Counted from the stretch's first letter, positions 52,648 to 61,781 are shown. The stretch is DNA of 64,000 nt from Mycolicibacter sinensis (GCF_001667945.1 NZ_LZJK01000057.1:1-64000), one strand, 5' to 3'. Numbers and translations: made by a program. The notes: a model not told the origin generated them from the sequence alone.

Positions 52648-53608
52648 AGGACGACTCCTCCAAGCGTTCCTGCACATCTCGCAGCCGCCTCAGCTGCACC
52701 TGGAACGCGTCCTGCGTGAGCACTCCGATACGGCAGACTAAGTGACGCGCTCCGGCCTCGATGTAGGTCGCCAGCTTGGCCGCAACCGCCTCAGCGGACC
52801 CGGCGGCGAAGGCCTGGATACTTTCGACGGCCGCCAGCGGAAATCCATACGTAGCGGTGGTGAATCGATCAAGTTCGGATCGGCCGCCATCTGGCGAGTC
52901 CGTCACCAGGACCGTCACAAAGAGCGCCGGGGTGACGGCGTCAGTCGCTCGCCCAGCCAGCGCGGCTGCGGCGTGAACCTCACCGAGACCGGTCGCGAAA
53001 CGCGATGGTGTCGGCGGGTAGGGCAGCCAACCGTCATAGGTCGACCCCGCGCGGGCACGGGCGCGCGCAGTGTCGCCGGCAAGCCAGACCGGCGGCCCGC
53101 CCGAATTGAACGGCGTTATGCCAGAGGGGATGTCACTAAGACTCAGCGTTTCGCCGCGAAACGTGCTCGGGCCCGCTCCGGCCCAGAGCTGCCGCCAGAG
53201 CGCAACGGTCTCATCGAGCCGCCGGGAGCGGCGTCGCCAGGATACTTCCGACACCGCGTATTCGGTCTCCGATAGCCCCGGAAAGCCGGCACCGACGGCG
53301 ACGACGAGTCGACCCTGCGCCAATCGATCGAGGGAGGCCAGCGTTTGCGCGGCTTGCACAGGTCTGCGTAATGCGGGAAGAAGCGCGGCGGTGCCCAGTG
53401 TTAGCCGCTCAGCCACCGAAGCGGCGGCCGCAAGGAATGTCAGTGCTTCGATACGGGGGCCAATCAACGAGTCGTTGGCCCACAGCGAGTCGAAGCCGAG
53501 ATCCTCGACGGTTCGCACCATACGGACGAGTTGGCCAGGTTCGGTACCCGGCCACTGGTCGGCGGCCAGCAGCGCCACCACCCCGACACGCAATGCATGA
53601 GAAGTCAT
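52634..53608 (-). CDS. LLM-class flavin/F420-dependent oxidoreductase
   Basis: 324 residues of the luciferase-like fold: RVGVVALLAADQWPGTEPGQ, FDSLWANDS, LTLGTAALLPALRRPVQAAQ, RLVVAVGAGFPG and WLAGDTARARARAG. Cofactor (F420 or FMN) and substrate are not evident. It lies 6 bp after the quinone-reductase gene in the same operon. Confidence 0.88.
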   Translation of the reverse strand: MTSHALRVGVVALLAADQWPGTEPGQLVRMVRTVEDLGFDSLWANDSLIGPRIEALTFLAAAASVAERLTLGTAALLPALRRPVQAAQTLASLDRLAQGRLVVAVGAGFPGLSETEYAVSEVSWRRRSRRLDETVALWRQLWAGAGPSTFRGETLSLSDIPSGITPFNSGGPPVWLAGDTARARARAGSTYDGWLPYPPTPSRFATGLGEVHAAAALAGRATDAVTPALFVTVLVTDSPDGGRSELDRFTTATYGFPLAAVESIQAFAAGSAEAVAAKLATYIEAGARHLVCRIGVLTQDAFQVQLRRLRDVQERLEESSCAHP

Positions 53609-53614
53609 GGTCGG

Positions 53615-54553
53615 TCACGCCACCGTGAGAATTATCTTGCCGCTGGTGCGGCTCTGGCTGCTGATGGTCAGGGCACGTGCGGCGGCGGAGAGCGGGAGCT
53701 GCTCGGCGATGTGCACCCGCAATTGTCCGCATTCGACGAGTTGCGCGAGGTTCTGCAGGCCGGCCGCGTCGGGCTCGACCAGGTAGCCGCGGGCGTGAAC
53801 GCCGAGTTCCTTCGCACGCTCGTAAAGCCCTGGCGTCCAGGCGGCTTGAGCGTTGACCAGGATCCCGCCGGGACGAAGACACGCCAATGCCTCGATACCG
53901 GCATCACCCCCGAACATCTGGATCACCACGTCGACCTCGCGGACCGCCTCGTGGACCGGCGTGACGGTGTAATCCACCGCCTGGTCAACACCCAGCTCGG
54001 CAAGGAAACGGTGTTTGGCGGCGCGGGCGGTGCCGATGACGTAGGCGCCGCGCGCCTTGGCGATCTGGACCGCCAAATGCCCAACGCCCCCAGCGGCTCC
54101 CGATATCAGCACGCGCTGGCCGGGCGCAACGTGGGCGACGTCGACCAGCATCTGCCATGCGGTGAGCCCGGCGAGCGGAAGGGCGGCTGCTTCGGTGAAG
54201 TCTAATCCGGCGGGCATCGCCGCGAAGTGCCGTGACGGCCCGGTGACGAACTCGGCGTACCCGCCCGCTTGCCGCGGGAACCACGGCATTCCGAAAACCC
54301 GATCGCCGACCTGGAATCGGTTGACGCCGTAGCCGATCTCCTCGATGACCCCTGCCACGTCCCAGCCGTGAATGAACGGGAGAGTGAGCACCCGATTGTA
54401 TGCCCGACCTGCACTTGTGTAGTAGTCAACCGGGTTGACGCCTGCGGCGTGGACCCGGACTTTCACCTCGGTCGGAGCCGGCCGCGGTTCAGGGGCCTCC
54501 GCTAACCGTACCGAGGCGGGGCCGTCCCACGCATGTTGGATGATGGCGCGCAC
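53615..54553 (-). CDS. Medium-chain NADPH:quinone reductase-like oxidoreductase
   Basis: 312 residues. A GroES-like domain (VKVRVHAAGVNPVDYYTS, GWDVAGVIEEIG) is followed by the nucleotide-binding ISGAAGGVGHLAVQIAKARG. Structural zinc cysteines are absent, as in the quinone-oxidoreductase branch. It uses NADPH to reduce an enone or quinone-type substrate. It lies 17 bp after the molybdopterin-enzyme gene. Confidence 0.9.
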   Translation of the reverse strand: MRAIIQHAWDGPASVRLAEAPEPRPAPTEVKVRVHAAGVNPVDYYTSAGRAYNRVLTLPFIHGWDVAGVIEEIGYGVNRFQVGDRVFGMPWFPRQAGGYAEFVTGPSRHFAAMPAGLDFTEAAALPLAGLTAWQMLVDVAHVAPGQRVLISGAAGGVGHLAVQIAKARGAYVIGTARAAKHRFLAELGVDQAVDYTVTPVHEAVREVDVVIQMFGGDAGIEALACLRPGGILVNAQAAWTPGLYERAKELGVHARGYLVEPDAAGLQNLAQLVECGQLRVHIAEQLPLSAAARALTISSQSRTSGKIILTVA

Positions 54554-54570
54554 GAACGTTGCCTCCTCAG

Positions 54571-56772
54571 TTACGGTTTGGTCGGCGGTGCGGGGGCCGC
54601 AGTGAGCTGTACCGGGATGCCATTGAGCACCGCGGTGCCGGATAGCGGATCGAGTTCTAGACCGTCAGCCAGGATGTTGCTGTTGACTCCCGGCTGTTGT
54701 GCCGCGAAAGCGGCAACCGTTCCGGGTTCGTCATGTCCCCACCCATGCGGTAGTGAGACCACGCCGGGGCGCACCGCGTCGGTCACCTCCACCGGGGCGT
54801 CGACGACGCCGGCGCGCGACCTTACCCGGGCGTGCGTGCTGAGCTGCAGGCGTGCGGCGTCGGTCGGGTGAATTTGCAACGTGCACCGGTCTGGTCCTTT
54901 GGCCAGCGTGGGCAGGTTATGCATCCAGGAGTTGTTCGACCGCAGGTGACGCCGCCCGATCAACACCATGCTGCGTTTCGGGGACCGGAGCAGCCTGGTG
55001 CGCAGCTGGGCGACATCGTCGACCAGCGGTGGCGGGGCGAGCTCGATCTGCCCCGACGGCGTGTTGAGTATCCCGGGCAGTTGTGGGGTCAGGGGGCCGA
55101 AATCCATCCCGTCGGGGTACTCGCGCACTCGGGCCAGGGTCAGCGGTTGGTCACCGTCGCGGTACGGCCCGGCCCGCAACAACATGTCCAGCAGACGTTC
55201 CGGGCCGCCCAGCTCGGCCGGCGAATCGACGCCGGCTTCCCCGGCCCCGTAGACGGCACGGTTCAGCGTTTCGGCGACCATATCGTCGATCACATTCAGG
55301 TCGGCTGCGGCGCCTTGCCGTGCCAGGATTCCGATCAAGCGCAGCAAGATCTGCCAGTCCGCCTGGTCTCCGGGCTGCGCGGGCAGCACCGGCGGCGAAT
55401 AGGTCGCGGTGTTGCGGATCGCGAAATGGCCGAAAAACAAGTCGTAGTGGGGCTTGGTCAGCGGCGAGGGCGCCGGCAACACTACGTGCGCGTGCCGGGT
55501 CGTTTCGTTGCGGTACAGATCCAGGCTGACCATGAGCTCGAGCTGCTCGAACGCCGCCGCGAGGCGAGAGCTGTTCGGGGCTGAGCGCGCCGGATTTCCG
55601 GCTACGGTGATCAGCGCCTTCACCTGCCCTGCTCCCGGCGTGTCGATCTCCTCGGCAAGGCACGCCAGCGGCAGCTCGCCGAGCGTTTCGGGGGCGCCTC
55701 GCACCCGGCTGCGCCACCGCCCGATCGTGCTGCCCGTCCGCCCCGCCGTCACCAGTCGCAGATCGGCCGCCGGGCGGGCGAACATGGCACCGCCGGGCCG
55801 ATCGAGGTTGCCGGTCAGCACATTGAGGACGTCGACCAGCCAGCTCGTCACGGTCCCGAATCGCTGAGTGCAGGTGCCGGTACGGCCGTACACGGCCGCG
55901 GCCGGCGCGGCGGCGAGATCACGTGCGAGCCCGCGGATCTCCTCGGCCGGGATGTCGCAATAGGGCGCAACGGTCTCCGGAGAAAACTCGCGCACGACCT
56001 CCTCCACGGTCTTGACGCCGCGAACGTGCGGGCCCAGCCGACCAAGATCGATTCGACCCTCACTGAACAGCACCTGCGCTAACGACGCCAGTAGCAGCGC
56101 GTCGGTCCCCGGCCGGATTGGGTAGTGCGCGTCGGCCTCCTGGGCGGTTCGAGTTCGGTTGGGGTCGACCACGATCAACCGTCCGCCGCGGTGACGCAGT
56201 GCGCGTAGCCGGGCCCGCATCCCGGGAGCGGTGAGCAGGCTTCCGTTGGACACCACCGGATTCGCGCCCAAGATCAACAGATAGGAGCAGCGGTCGACGT
56301 CGGGCAGCGGCACCGTGTACATCCCGCCGAACATCAGCTGGCAGGAAACGAATTTCGGCATCGCGTCGACGGTGTTGGCGGTGTAGATATTGCGTGAGCC
56401 CAGGGCCCGCATCGCGGCACTGGCATACAGCGTCGTGGCGAAGTCGTGTGCCACCGGGTTGCCGAGGTACACGGCCACGGCATCTGCACCGTGCCGGTCG
56501 ATCACCGCGGTGAGTCGTTGATCGACGACCGCGAACGCCTCCTCCCAGGACGTGGGCTGGAGCCGCCCGTCGGCGCCGCGAAGATGCGGTGTACGTAACC
56601 GGTCGGGATCGACGTGAAGCTCCTTGAGCCCGAGGGCTTTCGGGCACACATGTCCGCGACTCAACACGTGGTCACGATTGCCGCGAATCGAGACGACCGC
56701 GCCCCCGTCCACGCTGCTCTCCAAACCGCAACCGGCCTCGCAGAGCGAACAGACATGCCGTCGGATTTGCAT
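54571..56772 (-). CDS. Molybdopterin-dependent oxidoreductase with N-terminal [4Fe-4S] motif
   Basis: 733 residues from the ATG at 56772. Cys8, Cys11, Cys15 and Cys43 (HVCSLCEAGC ... HVCPKA) ligate one iron-sulfur cluster. The bis-molybdopterin core follows (YLGNPVAHD, LILGANPVVSNGS, GRTGTCTQRFGT), and the C-terminal dinucleotide-binding domain is at about 610-730 (RSNNSWMHN, LPHGWGHDE). It resembles formate dehydrogenase/nitrate reductase family members such as M. tuberculosis Rv0197; the substrate is unknown. No Tat signal, so cytoplasmic. First gene of the operon, with its start inside a palindromic operator. An open frame continues upstream, antisense to tetR. Confidence 0.9.
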   Translation of the reverse strand: MQIRRHVCSLCEAGCGLESSVDGGAVVSIRGNRDHVLSRGHVCPKALGLKELHVDPDRLRTPHLRGADGRLQPTSWEEAFAVVDQRLTAVIDRHGADAVAVYLGNPVAHDFATTLYASAAMRALGSRNIYTANTVDAMPKFVSCQLMFGGMYTVPLPDVDRCSYLLILGANPVVSNGSLLTAPGMRARLRALRHRGGRLIVVDPNRTRTAQEADAHYPIRPGTDALLLASLAQVLFSEGRIDLGRLGPHVRGVKTVEEVVREFSPETVAPYCDIPAEEIRGLARDLAAAPAAAVYGRTGTCTQRFGTVTSWLVDVLNVLTGNLDRPGGAMFARPAADLRLVTAGRTGSTIGRWRSRVRGAPETLGELPLACLAEEIDTPGAGQVKALITVAGNPARSAPNSSRLAAAFEQLELMVSLDLYRNETTRHAHVVLPAPSPLTKPHYDLFFGHFAIRNTATYSPPVLPAQPGDQADWQILLRLIGILARQGAAADLNVIDDMVAETLNRAVYGAGEAGVDSPAELGGPERLLDMLLRAGPYRDGDQPLTLARVREYPDGMDFGPLTPQLPGILNTPSGQIELAPPPLVDDVAQLRTRLLRSPKRSMVLIGRRHLRSNNSWMHNLPTLAKGPDRCTLQIHPTDAARLQLSTHARVRSRAGVVDAPVEVTDAVRPGVVSLPHGWGHDEPGTVAAFAAQQPGVNSNILADGLELDPLSGTAVLNGIPVQLTAAPAPPTKP

Positions 56773-56800
56773 ACCGGCAGTATAAACAGACTGCCGGTAT
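56771..56800. promoter_or_regulatory. TetR operator and -10 box of the molybdoenzyme operon
   Basis: ATACCGGCAG (56771-56780) and CTGCCGGTAT (56791-56800) form a perfect 10-bp inverted repeat with a 10-bp spacer. The minus-strand -10 box TATACT (56779-56784) lies inside it, 6 nt before the ATG at 56772. Repressor binding would cover both the promoter and the start codon. Confidence 0.7.
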
Positions 56801-56824
56801 GTACCGCAAGTATGTACCGCAAGT
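56799..56824. repeat. 13-bp direct repeat before tetR
   Basis: ATGTACCGCAAGT occurs twice back to back (56799-56811 and 56812-56824), immediately after the palindrome. It shifts frame, so the first ATG is not in the tetR frame. It may be a second regulator site or a small duplication. Confidence 0.7.
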
Positions 56825-56828
56825 ACGT

Positions 56829-56834
56829 TATGCT
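56829..56834 (+). promoter_or_regulatory. Leaderless -10 box of tetR
   Basis: TATGCT followed by 7 nt and the GTG at 56842. Matches TANNNT and decides the start between GTG 56842 and the ATGs at 56812 and 56830. Confidence 0.45.
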
Positions 56835-56841
56835 GACCGCT

Positions 56842-57441
56842 GTGACCGGCCCGCGTACCCAGGCAGAACGCACGCGCGTCACCATCGAGCAAATCGTGTC
56901 GGTGGCGCGCCGCGCATTCGCCGATGACGGCTTCGACGCCACCTCCGTCGATGGCATCGTCGAACGTGCCGGCATGACCAAGGGCGCCCTCTACCACCAC
57001 TTCGCCGGCAAACGCGCGCTGTTCGCCGCGGTTTACGAAGCCGAGCAGGCCGCGATCGGCCAGGCGGTGCTGCGCGCTGCCCGAGGCGGCAAGAGCAGCT
57101 GGCAGAATTTCCTGGCCGGCTGCCGAGCGTTCTTCGACGCTGTGCTGGATCCGGGGGTTCAGCGCATCACGCTGATCGACGCGCCCGCTGTCCTCGGCTG
57201 GGAGATGATGCGCAAGCTTGAGGACGAGCATGTCACTTCCCTGCTGCGGCAGGGCCTGTCGCAAGCGATCGCCGACGGCCACCTCGGCCGCCAGCGCGTG
57301 GAGCCGCTGGCGCACCTTATTCACGGCGCGATGTGCGAAGCCGCGATGACGGTTGCCCGCTCAGCGGACCCGAAGCGCGCGAGCAAGGATTCCCTCGTGG
57401 CCCTGGAAAACCTGCTCAACGGTATCGTCGTTGGCCGATGA
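56842..57441 (+). CDS. TetR-family transcriptional regulator
   Basis: 199 residues from the GTG at 56842 (ATG at 56830 or 56812 possible). The helix-turn-helix is clear: ARRAFADDGFDATSVDGIVE, RAGMTKGALYHHFAGKRALF. The C-terminal ligand-binding domain has the TetR_C_33-like look (ITLIDAPAVLGWEMMRKLED). It is divergent from the molybdoenzyme operon and almost certainly represses it, and itself, through the palindrome between them. Confidence 0.9.
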   Translation: MTGPRTQAERTRVTIEQIVSVARRAFADDGFDATSVDGIVERAGMTKGALYHHFAGKRALFAAVYEAEQAAIGQAVLRAARGGKSSWQNFLAGCRAFFDAVLDPGVQRITLIDAPAVLGWEMMRKLEDEHVTSLLRQGLSQAIADGHLGRQRVEPLAHLIHGAMCEAAMTVARSADPKRASKDSLVALENLLNGIVVGR

Positions 57442-57532
57442 CGCGAAGGCGCACCGGCGGTGTGGTCGGACAGAGGCGCACACTAGGCCGGGTGGCCCAC
57501 CCGGGCCGCCGCACCCGACGAGACCGGGCCTT

Positions 57533-58159
57533 ATGACTGCACGACTTCCAGCGCCGCAGGATGACCTCACCCCGCGTGCGGCGGCGATCGCCCGAGAGCA
57601 AGGGTACGGGGCGTATCAGGCATCGTTTCGGGTAAACCGTATGAGCGACCGGCATTTGGCGATCGCGGTGCTGATGTTGCCGGTTGGGGCCGGCGTGTTT
57701 TCCTGGATGGCGTGGTTCGCCTCGCCGTGGAGCGGAAACGATGCCCCGTCCCTGCCCGGCATGGTCGCCTCCGGCATCGCCGGATTGTTCTTCCTCGGCT
57801 GCACCGTGTGGCTCGCCGTACCGCTGCTGGTCGGCATGGTCCGGGTCAAGGGCGCCCGTGTGTACGTGTTCGAGCACGGTGCCATCGCCGAACGCCCCCG
57901 CGGGAGCCTCTACGCGTGGAAGCTTGATCGCGCGACGGTCCGTTACGTCGTGTGGAAAGAATCCTGGGAGTCGACCTGGCGCGACCGGCCCCAGCTCTGG
58001 GTCAGGTTCCACCAGGACGGCGAGGTGATTTGCTTCGACGGGCACGACCGGAAAGACCGAGCCGTCCTGCCAGAACTTGCTCGTGCCCTCGGAGCCGCGA
58101 GCGACGAGCCCGAACAGATCGGTGAACTGCGTTCTTCCGACGCACCGACTTCGTTCTGA
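57533..58159 (+). CDS. Two-helix membrane protein of unknown function
   Basis: 208 residues. Cytoplasmic N terminus of about 38, helices at about 41-62 (AIAVLMLPVGAGVFSWMAWF) and 78-105 (GIAGLFFLGCTVWLAVPLLVG), then a C-terminal domain of about 100 residues with a PH-like strand pattern (ARVYVFEHGAIAERPRG, VRYVVWKESWES, LWVRFHQDGEVICFDGHDR). No motif identifies a function. Start chosen at the first ATG after tetR. Confidence 0.7.
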   Translation: MTARLPAPQDDLTPRAAAIAREQGYGAYQASFRVNRMSDRHLAIAVLMLPVGAGVFSWMAWFASPWSGNDAPSLPGMVASGIAGLFFLGCTVWLAVPLLVGMVRVKGARVYVFEHGAIAERPRGSLYAWKLDRATVRYVVWKESWESTWRDRPQLWVRFHQDGEVICFDGHDRKDRAVLPELARALGAASDEPEQIGELRSSDAPTSF

Positions 58160-58178
58160 CATCGCGTCATCCCCCGAC

Positions 58179-58412
58179 GTCCAGGCCGGCGCGTCATTCA
58201 CCCTCACCAGCCATGGTCGGCCCGTCGCGCGGCTCGTCTCGATCAGCGCGGCACCGCGCGGTTCGGCCGGCAGCCGTGATCCTCAGCGACCAGAACACCG
58301 CGACCTGTTCGCTCGGGTCATCGTCGCCGAGGCGCTACGCCGCAATCTGACCACCGTCATCCGCGACACCACAAGCATCGATGCGGCGATCACGCCAACA
58401 CTTCAGGCGTGA
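58179..58412 (+). pseudogene. Fused remnant of a vapBC locus
   Basis: The frame reads a piece of Phd/VapB antitoxin (VQAGASFTLTSHGRPVARLV) and then, about 14 residues later, the C-terminal end of a VapC PIN domain (RDLFARVIVAEALRRNLTTV, IRD, TPTL). The antitoxin N terminus and most of the toxin are gone, joined in one frame by deletion. It is presumably non-functional and shows former toxin-antitoxin turnover here. Confidence 0.65.
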
Positions 58413-58454
58413 ACCGCTACCGGCTGGAGGATGGCTCGGGCTGCCTCATCTCGC

Positions 58455-58460
58455 TAACCT
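58455..58460 (+). promoter_or_regulatory. Leaderless -10 box of the hydrolase gene
   Basis: TAACCT, then 6 nt, then the GTG at 58467. Confidence 0.4.
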
Positions 58461-58466
58461 CGATGT

Positions 58467-59411
58467 GTGGCAGATCCAGCGAACCCGCCCACTCGAAGGG
58501 ATGCCAGTTCTCCCAGCCCCATCGTTCTGGATGTGGAAGGCTCCGGCGTCCAACCGCCGGTCGCGCCGCGGGTGCGTCGGGCCTTCTGGCTGCTGGAGCG
58601 AGTTGCCCCGGCAATCGGGTCGCGGTGGGCGACTGAACTGTGGTGCACCCCACCGGTGATGGAGTCCAGCCTGCGGATGCCGCCCGGCGTGCCGCCCGGT
58701 CAGCCGCTGGAGGCGCACTGGGACGGGCACCGGGTGGTGGGCGAGGCCTGGGGCGAGGGGCCGCCGGTCTACCTGGTGCACGGCTGGGGTGGGCGTCGCC
58801 CGCACCTCGGCATGTTCATCAAACCTCTCGTCGAATCCGGGCATCGGGTCATCGCGTTCGACCTGCCGAGCCATAACGAGTCAGATCCGGGTGCGCTCGC
58901 ACCGGGCCGCACCACCGCCATCGAGTGCGCCGAAGCGGTTGCCGCCATGATCCGGACCCATGGGCCGGCCCGCGCGGTTGTCGCCCACTCCCTCGGGGCC
59001 AACGCGACCGCGTTCGCGGCGTCGTGGGGTGCGACGGTCGGACGTTTGGTATTCCTCGCGCCGATGGGCGAGTTCCCGATCTACCTTGATCTGTTCGCCG
59101 CGCGCCACAACTTCGGCCGACGGATCCGCACCGGCCTGCATCGACGCCTGGAACGCCGCATCGGCATGTCGCTGGAGGACACCAACATGGTTCGGGTCGC
59201 CAAGAAGACCGGCTATCCTCCGCTGCTGCTCATCCACGACCCCGATGATCCCGAGACGCCCTACGAGACGAGCGAACGGGTCGTCGCGTCCTGGCCTGGC
59301 GCCAACTTGATGACGACGTCGGGTCTCGGCCGGCTGGCGCATTTCCGAATCTTGCGGCACCGTCCCGCAATTCGCGCGGGCGTCGAGTTCATCGGCCCCG
59401 CGACCGTTTGA
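58467..59411 (+). CDS. Alpha/beta hydrolase
   Basis: 314 residues. Oxyanion motif LVHGWGGRRPH, nucleophile VAHSLGANA, acid in LLLIHDPDDPETPY and histidine in GLGRLAHFRIL complete the triad. No signal peptide. Substrate unknown. It stands alone after the vapBC remnant, with its own leaderless promoter. Confidence 0.88.
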   Translation: MADPANPPTRRDASSPSPIVLDVEGSGVQPPVAPRVRRAFWLLERVAPAIGSRWATELWCTPPVMESSLRMPPGVPPGQPLEAHWDGHRVVGEAWGEGPPVYLVHGWGGRRPHLGMFIKPLVESGHRVIAFDLPSHNESDPGALAPGRTTAIECAEAVAAMIRTHGPARAVVAHSLGANATAFAASWGATVGRLVFLAPMGEFPIYLDLFAARHNFGRRIRTGLHRRLERRIGMSLEDTNMVRVAKKTGYPPLLLIHDPDDPETPYETSERVVASWPGANLMTTSGLGRLAHFRILRHRPAIRAGVEFIGPATV

Positions 59412-59550
59412 AAAACACCCCCAACGGGGTATTGCGGTACGGGCATTTTCGCACCGGCGTTGTCGCGTCGCACCGGCACGCAGCATCGGCGGCGCAACGG
59501 CGATCTCACCGAGACGCACGGGCGATCCGAATCCGACCGAAAGAGGTGAT

Positions 59551-60684
59551 ATGGCTATGCCAGAAGAACTCGATCGAGGTTCCGCGATCCACCTTGCTGC
59601 CACCACCGCGTGGCTGGCGGGCGCGATCGCCGGCGCCTGGGTGCTCGGTTGGGCGCTGTATTGGCTGCTGCAGCGCGTCAGCCGGCGTAGCGCCCTGGTC
59701 AACGACTTCGCGGCTTTGACCCGAATGCCGGTTCGGGTGATCCTGATGGTGATTGCCGCGCGCATCGCGGTCGGTGCAACTGTTCTGGCATCGGCGCCGG
59801 GCCGTGGCTGGGTCGATCAACTGTTCCGTATCCTGATGATTGCCGCCATGACCTGGTTGGTTGCCGCGTTCACGCTGCTGGCGGAGCGGCGCGCCATCGC
59901 CCGCTTCGCCGGCGGCGAGCTGGAGGTCAGCGATGCCGACCGGCTCCAGCGGCGGGTCAAAACCCAGATCACCACGTTGCGGCGGCTCGCGATCGCCGTC
60001 GTTGTCGTCCTCGGCACGGCCGCGGCGTTGATGACTTTTCCGTCCTTCACCCAGATCGGCACCACGATGTTCGCCTCGGCCGGGATTCTCTCGGTGGTCG
60101 CCGGCCTGGCCGCGCAGACCTCCCTGGGCTCGGTGTTCGCCGGCATGCAGATTTCGTTCTCCGACGCCGTCCGGGTCGGCGACGTCGTCGTGCTCGAAGG
60201 TGAGTGGGGACGCATCGAGGAGATCACGCTGACGTATGTCGTGGTCCAGATCTGGGATCAGCGACGCCTGATCCTTCCGACCACCTACTTCACCAAGACC
60301 CCCTTCGAAAACTGGACCCGCCGAACGACGGACTTGCTCGGCACCGTTCAACTCGATGTGGACTTCACTGCACCGGTTGAGCCGATGCGCGCCGAGCTGG
60401 ACCGACTGCTCTCAGCGAGCGACATGTGGGATGGTCGATCCAGCGGGTTGGTGGTCACCGACGCCGTCGACGGCTACCTCCGGGTGCGGATCACGGTGAG
60501 CGCGGCCGATTCCGGTGCGCTGTTCAACCTCAGATGCGCTGTCCGTGAAGGCATGGTCGAGTGGCTGCAGCGCACGCATCCCACGGCTTTGCCGCGCTGG
60601 CGCGTCGAGCAACCATCGGCGAGTGCCGCCGCCGGCGATTCCGGTCTGGACAGCGACACGAACACCCCTGCCTACGCGCATTAG
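59551..60684 (+). CDS. MscS-family mechanosensitive channel
   Basis: 377 residues (ATG at 59551 with GAGGTGAT upstream; ATG at 59557 also possible). Four predicted helices occupy about 18-185. The pore-lining helix is FASAGILSVVAGLAAQTSLG, then SVFAGMQISFSDAVRVGDVV and the cytoplasmic MscS beta domain (WGRIEEITLTYVVVQIWDQR). It relieves osmotic pressure in the inner membrane. Convergent with the CobW gene. Confidence 0.93.
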   Translation: MAMPEELDRGSAIHLAATTAWLAGAIAGAWVLGWALYWLLQRVSRRSALVNDFAALTRMPVRVILMVIAARIAVGATVLASAPGRGWVDQLFRILMIAAMTWLVAAFTLLAERRAIARFAGGELEVSDADRLQRRVKTQITTLRRLAIAVVVVLGTAAALMTFPSFTQIGTTMFASAGILSVVAGLAAQTSLGSVFAGMQISFSDAVRVGDVVVLEGEWGRIEEITLTYVVVQIWDQRRLILPTTYFTKTPFENWTRRTTDLLGTVQLDVDFTAPVEPMRAELDRLLSASDMWDGRSSGLVVTDAVDGYLRVRITVSAADSGALFNLRCAVREGMVEWLQRTHPTALPRWRVEQPSASAAAGDSGLDSDTNTPAYAH

Positions 60685-60696
60685 CGGCGACGCGGC

Positions 60697-61725
60697 CTAG
60701 ATGCTGTAGCGCCGCAGCCGTTGCAGCCGTCGCATCCCGGCGGCGGCCACCTTCTCGCCGGCCGGGCGAAGAGCTTCTTCAAGTCGTGCGCGAACGTCCG
60801 CAATGTCGAGGTGCGTACCAATCGCGACGAGATGGCTGGCCCCTGACCCCGTAGGCGCGGTCACCACATGGACGGAGGTGCCGACAACGTTGACCAGGTA
60901 GTGGCGCTTGCCGATCGCGACCGTTCCCTTCATCCGGTAGACGCCCTGCGGCGGCTGTTCGAGCAGGTCGATGAGCGGTCCCGGGTCAACGGTGCCGCCG
61001 CCGACGACGGTCACCGATGCCGCATGCACGTGATCGTGGTGCTCCTGGTGGGCGTCGGCGGCCGCGTCGAGGAGCAGTTCCCGAAACGACATCTGCCCGG
61101 TCTCACCGCCGTCGCTGACGTCGTAGAGCAACCGGGGATCCACGCGTCCTCCTGTCGCACCCACCACGTGTGCGTGCGGATTGAGTTCTCGCACACGGGC
61201 TTCAACCCGAGCGAGGGCCTCTTCGCGGGCATCCTCGGCGATCCGATCCAGCTTGTTGACCACGACCAGGGAGGCCACGCCGTAACGCTGCGGCGGGGCG
61301 GATCCGGTGTCGACCGTGTCGAAGTGCTCCGCTGCGTCGATGACGTCGACAACACCGCCGTGGCGTATCCGCTCCACCCCGCTGAACCGAATCACTCGCG
61401 ACACGTCGGCGGGTTCGGCCACCCCGCTCGCCTCGATGATGATCGCGTCGAGCGCGAGCTTCGGGTCGGCCAGCTTCTCCAGCGCCTGGTCAAGCCCACC
61501 CTCATCCGGCAGATGGCAGATGCAGCCACCGGCGATCGACACCGGCTCGTCGACCTGGCCCGTGACCAGGCCGGCATCGACGTTGAGTTCGCCGAAGTCG
61601 TTGATAATGACTCCGATTCGAGCGCCCGGAGCGCGCAGCACATGGTTGAGCAGCGTGGTCTTGCCCGCCCCGAGATACCCCGTCAACGCGATAACGGGGA
61701 TAGCGGGAGCGTTGCGATCGGCCAC
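60697..61725 (-). CDS. CobW/COG0523-family GTPase (metallochaperone-like)
   Basis: 342 residues. GTPase motifs are GYLGAGKTTLLNHVL (Walker A) and NKLD (base specificity). The metal motif that is usually CxCC reads GGCICHLPDEG here, keeping two cysteines with His in place of the third position. A His-rich loop (HQEHHDHVHA) lies before the C-terminal CobW_C domain, so zinc or another metal is the likely cargo. GTG start; a GATAAT element 6 nt upstream may drive a leaderless mRNA. No Zur box was identified. Confidence 0.9.
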   Translation of the reverse strand: MADRNAPAIPVIALTGYLGAGKTTLLNHVLRAPGARIGVIINDFGELNVDAGLVTGQVDEPVSIAGGCICHLPDEGGLDQALEKLADPKLALDAIIIEASGVAEPADVSRVIRFSGVERIRHGGVVDVIDAAEHFDTVDTGSAPPQRYGVASLVVVNKLDRIAEDAREEALARVEARVRELNPHAHVVGATGGRVDPRLLYDVSDGGETGQMSFRELLLDAAADAHQEHHDHVHAASVTVVGGGTVDPGPLIDLLEQPPQGVYRMKGTVAIGKRHYLVNVVGTSVHVVTAPTGSGASHLVAIGTHLDIADVRARLEEALRPAGEKVAAAGMRRLQRLRRYSI

Positions 61726-61781
61726 CCGGCCATTATCGCCAGGTGCGCGCGGCCGGCTGCGACCACGGGGTGGCAGGTCCC

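Noticed and set aside
56599..56841. TetR starting at earlier in-frame starts (56614 or 56812)
   Set aside because: These would run through the operator or the 13-bp repeat; the helix-turn-helix alignment and the -10 box favour 56842 or 56830.
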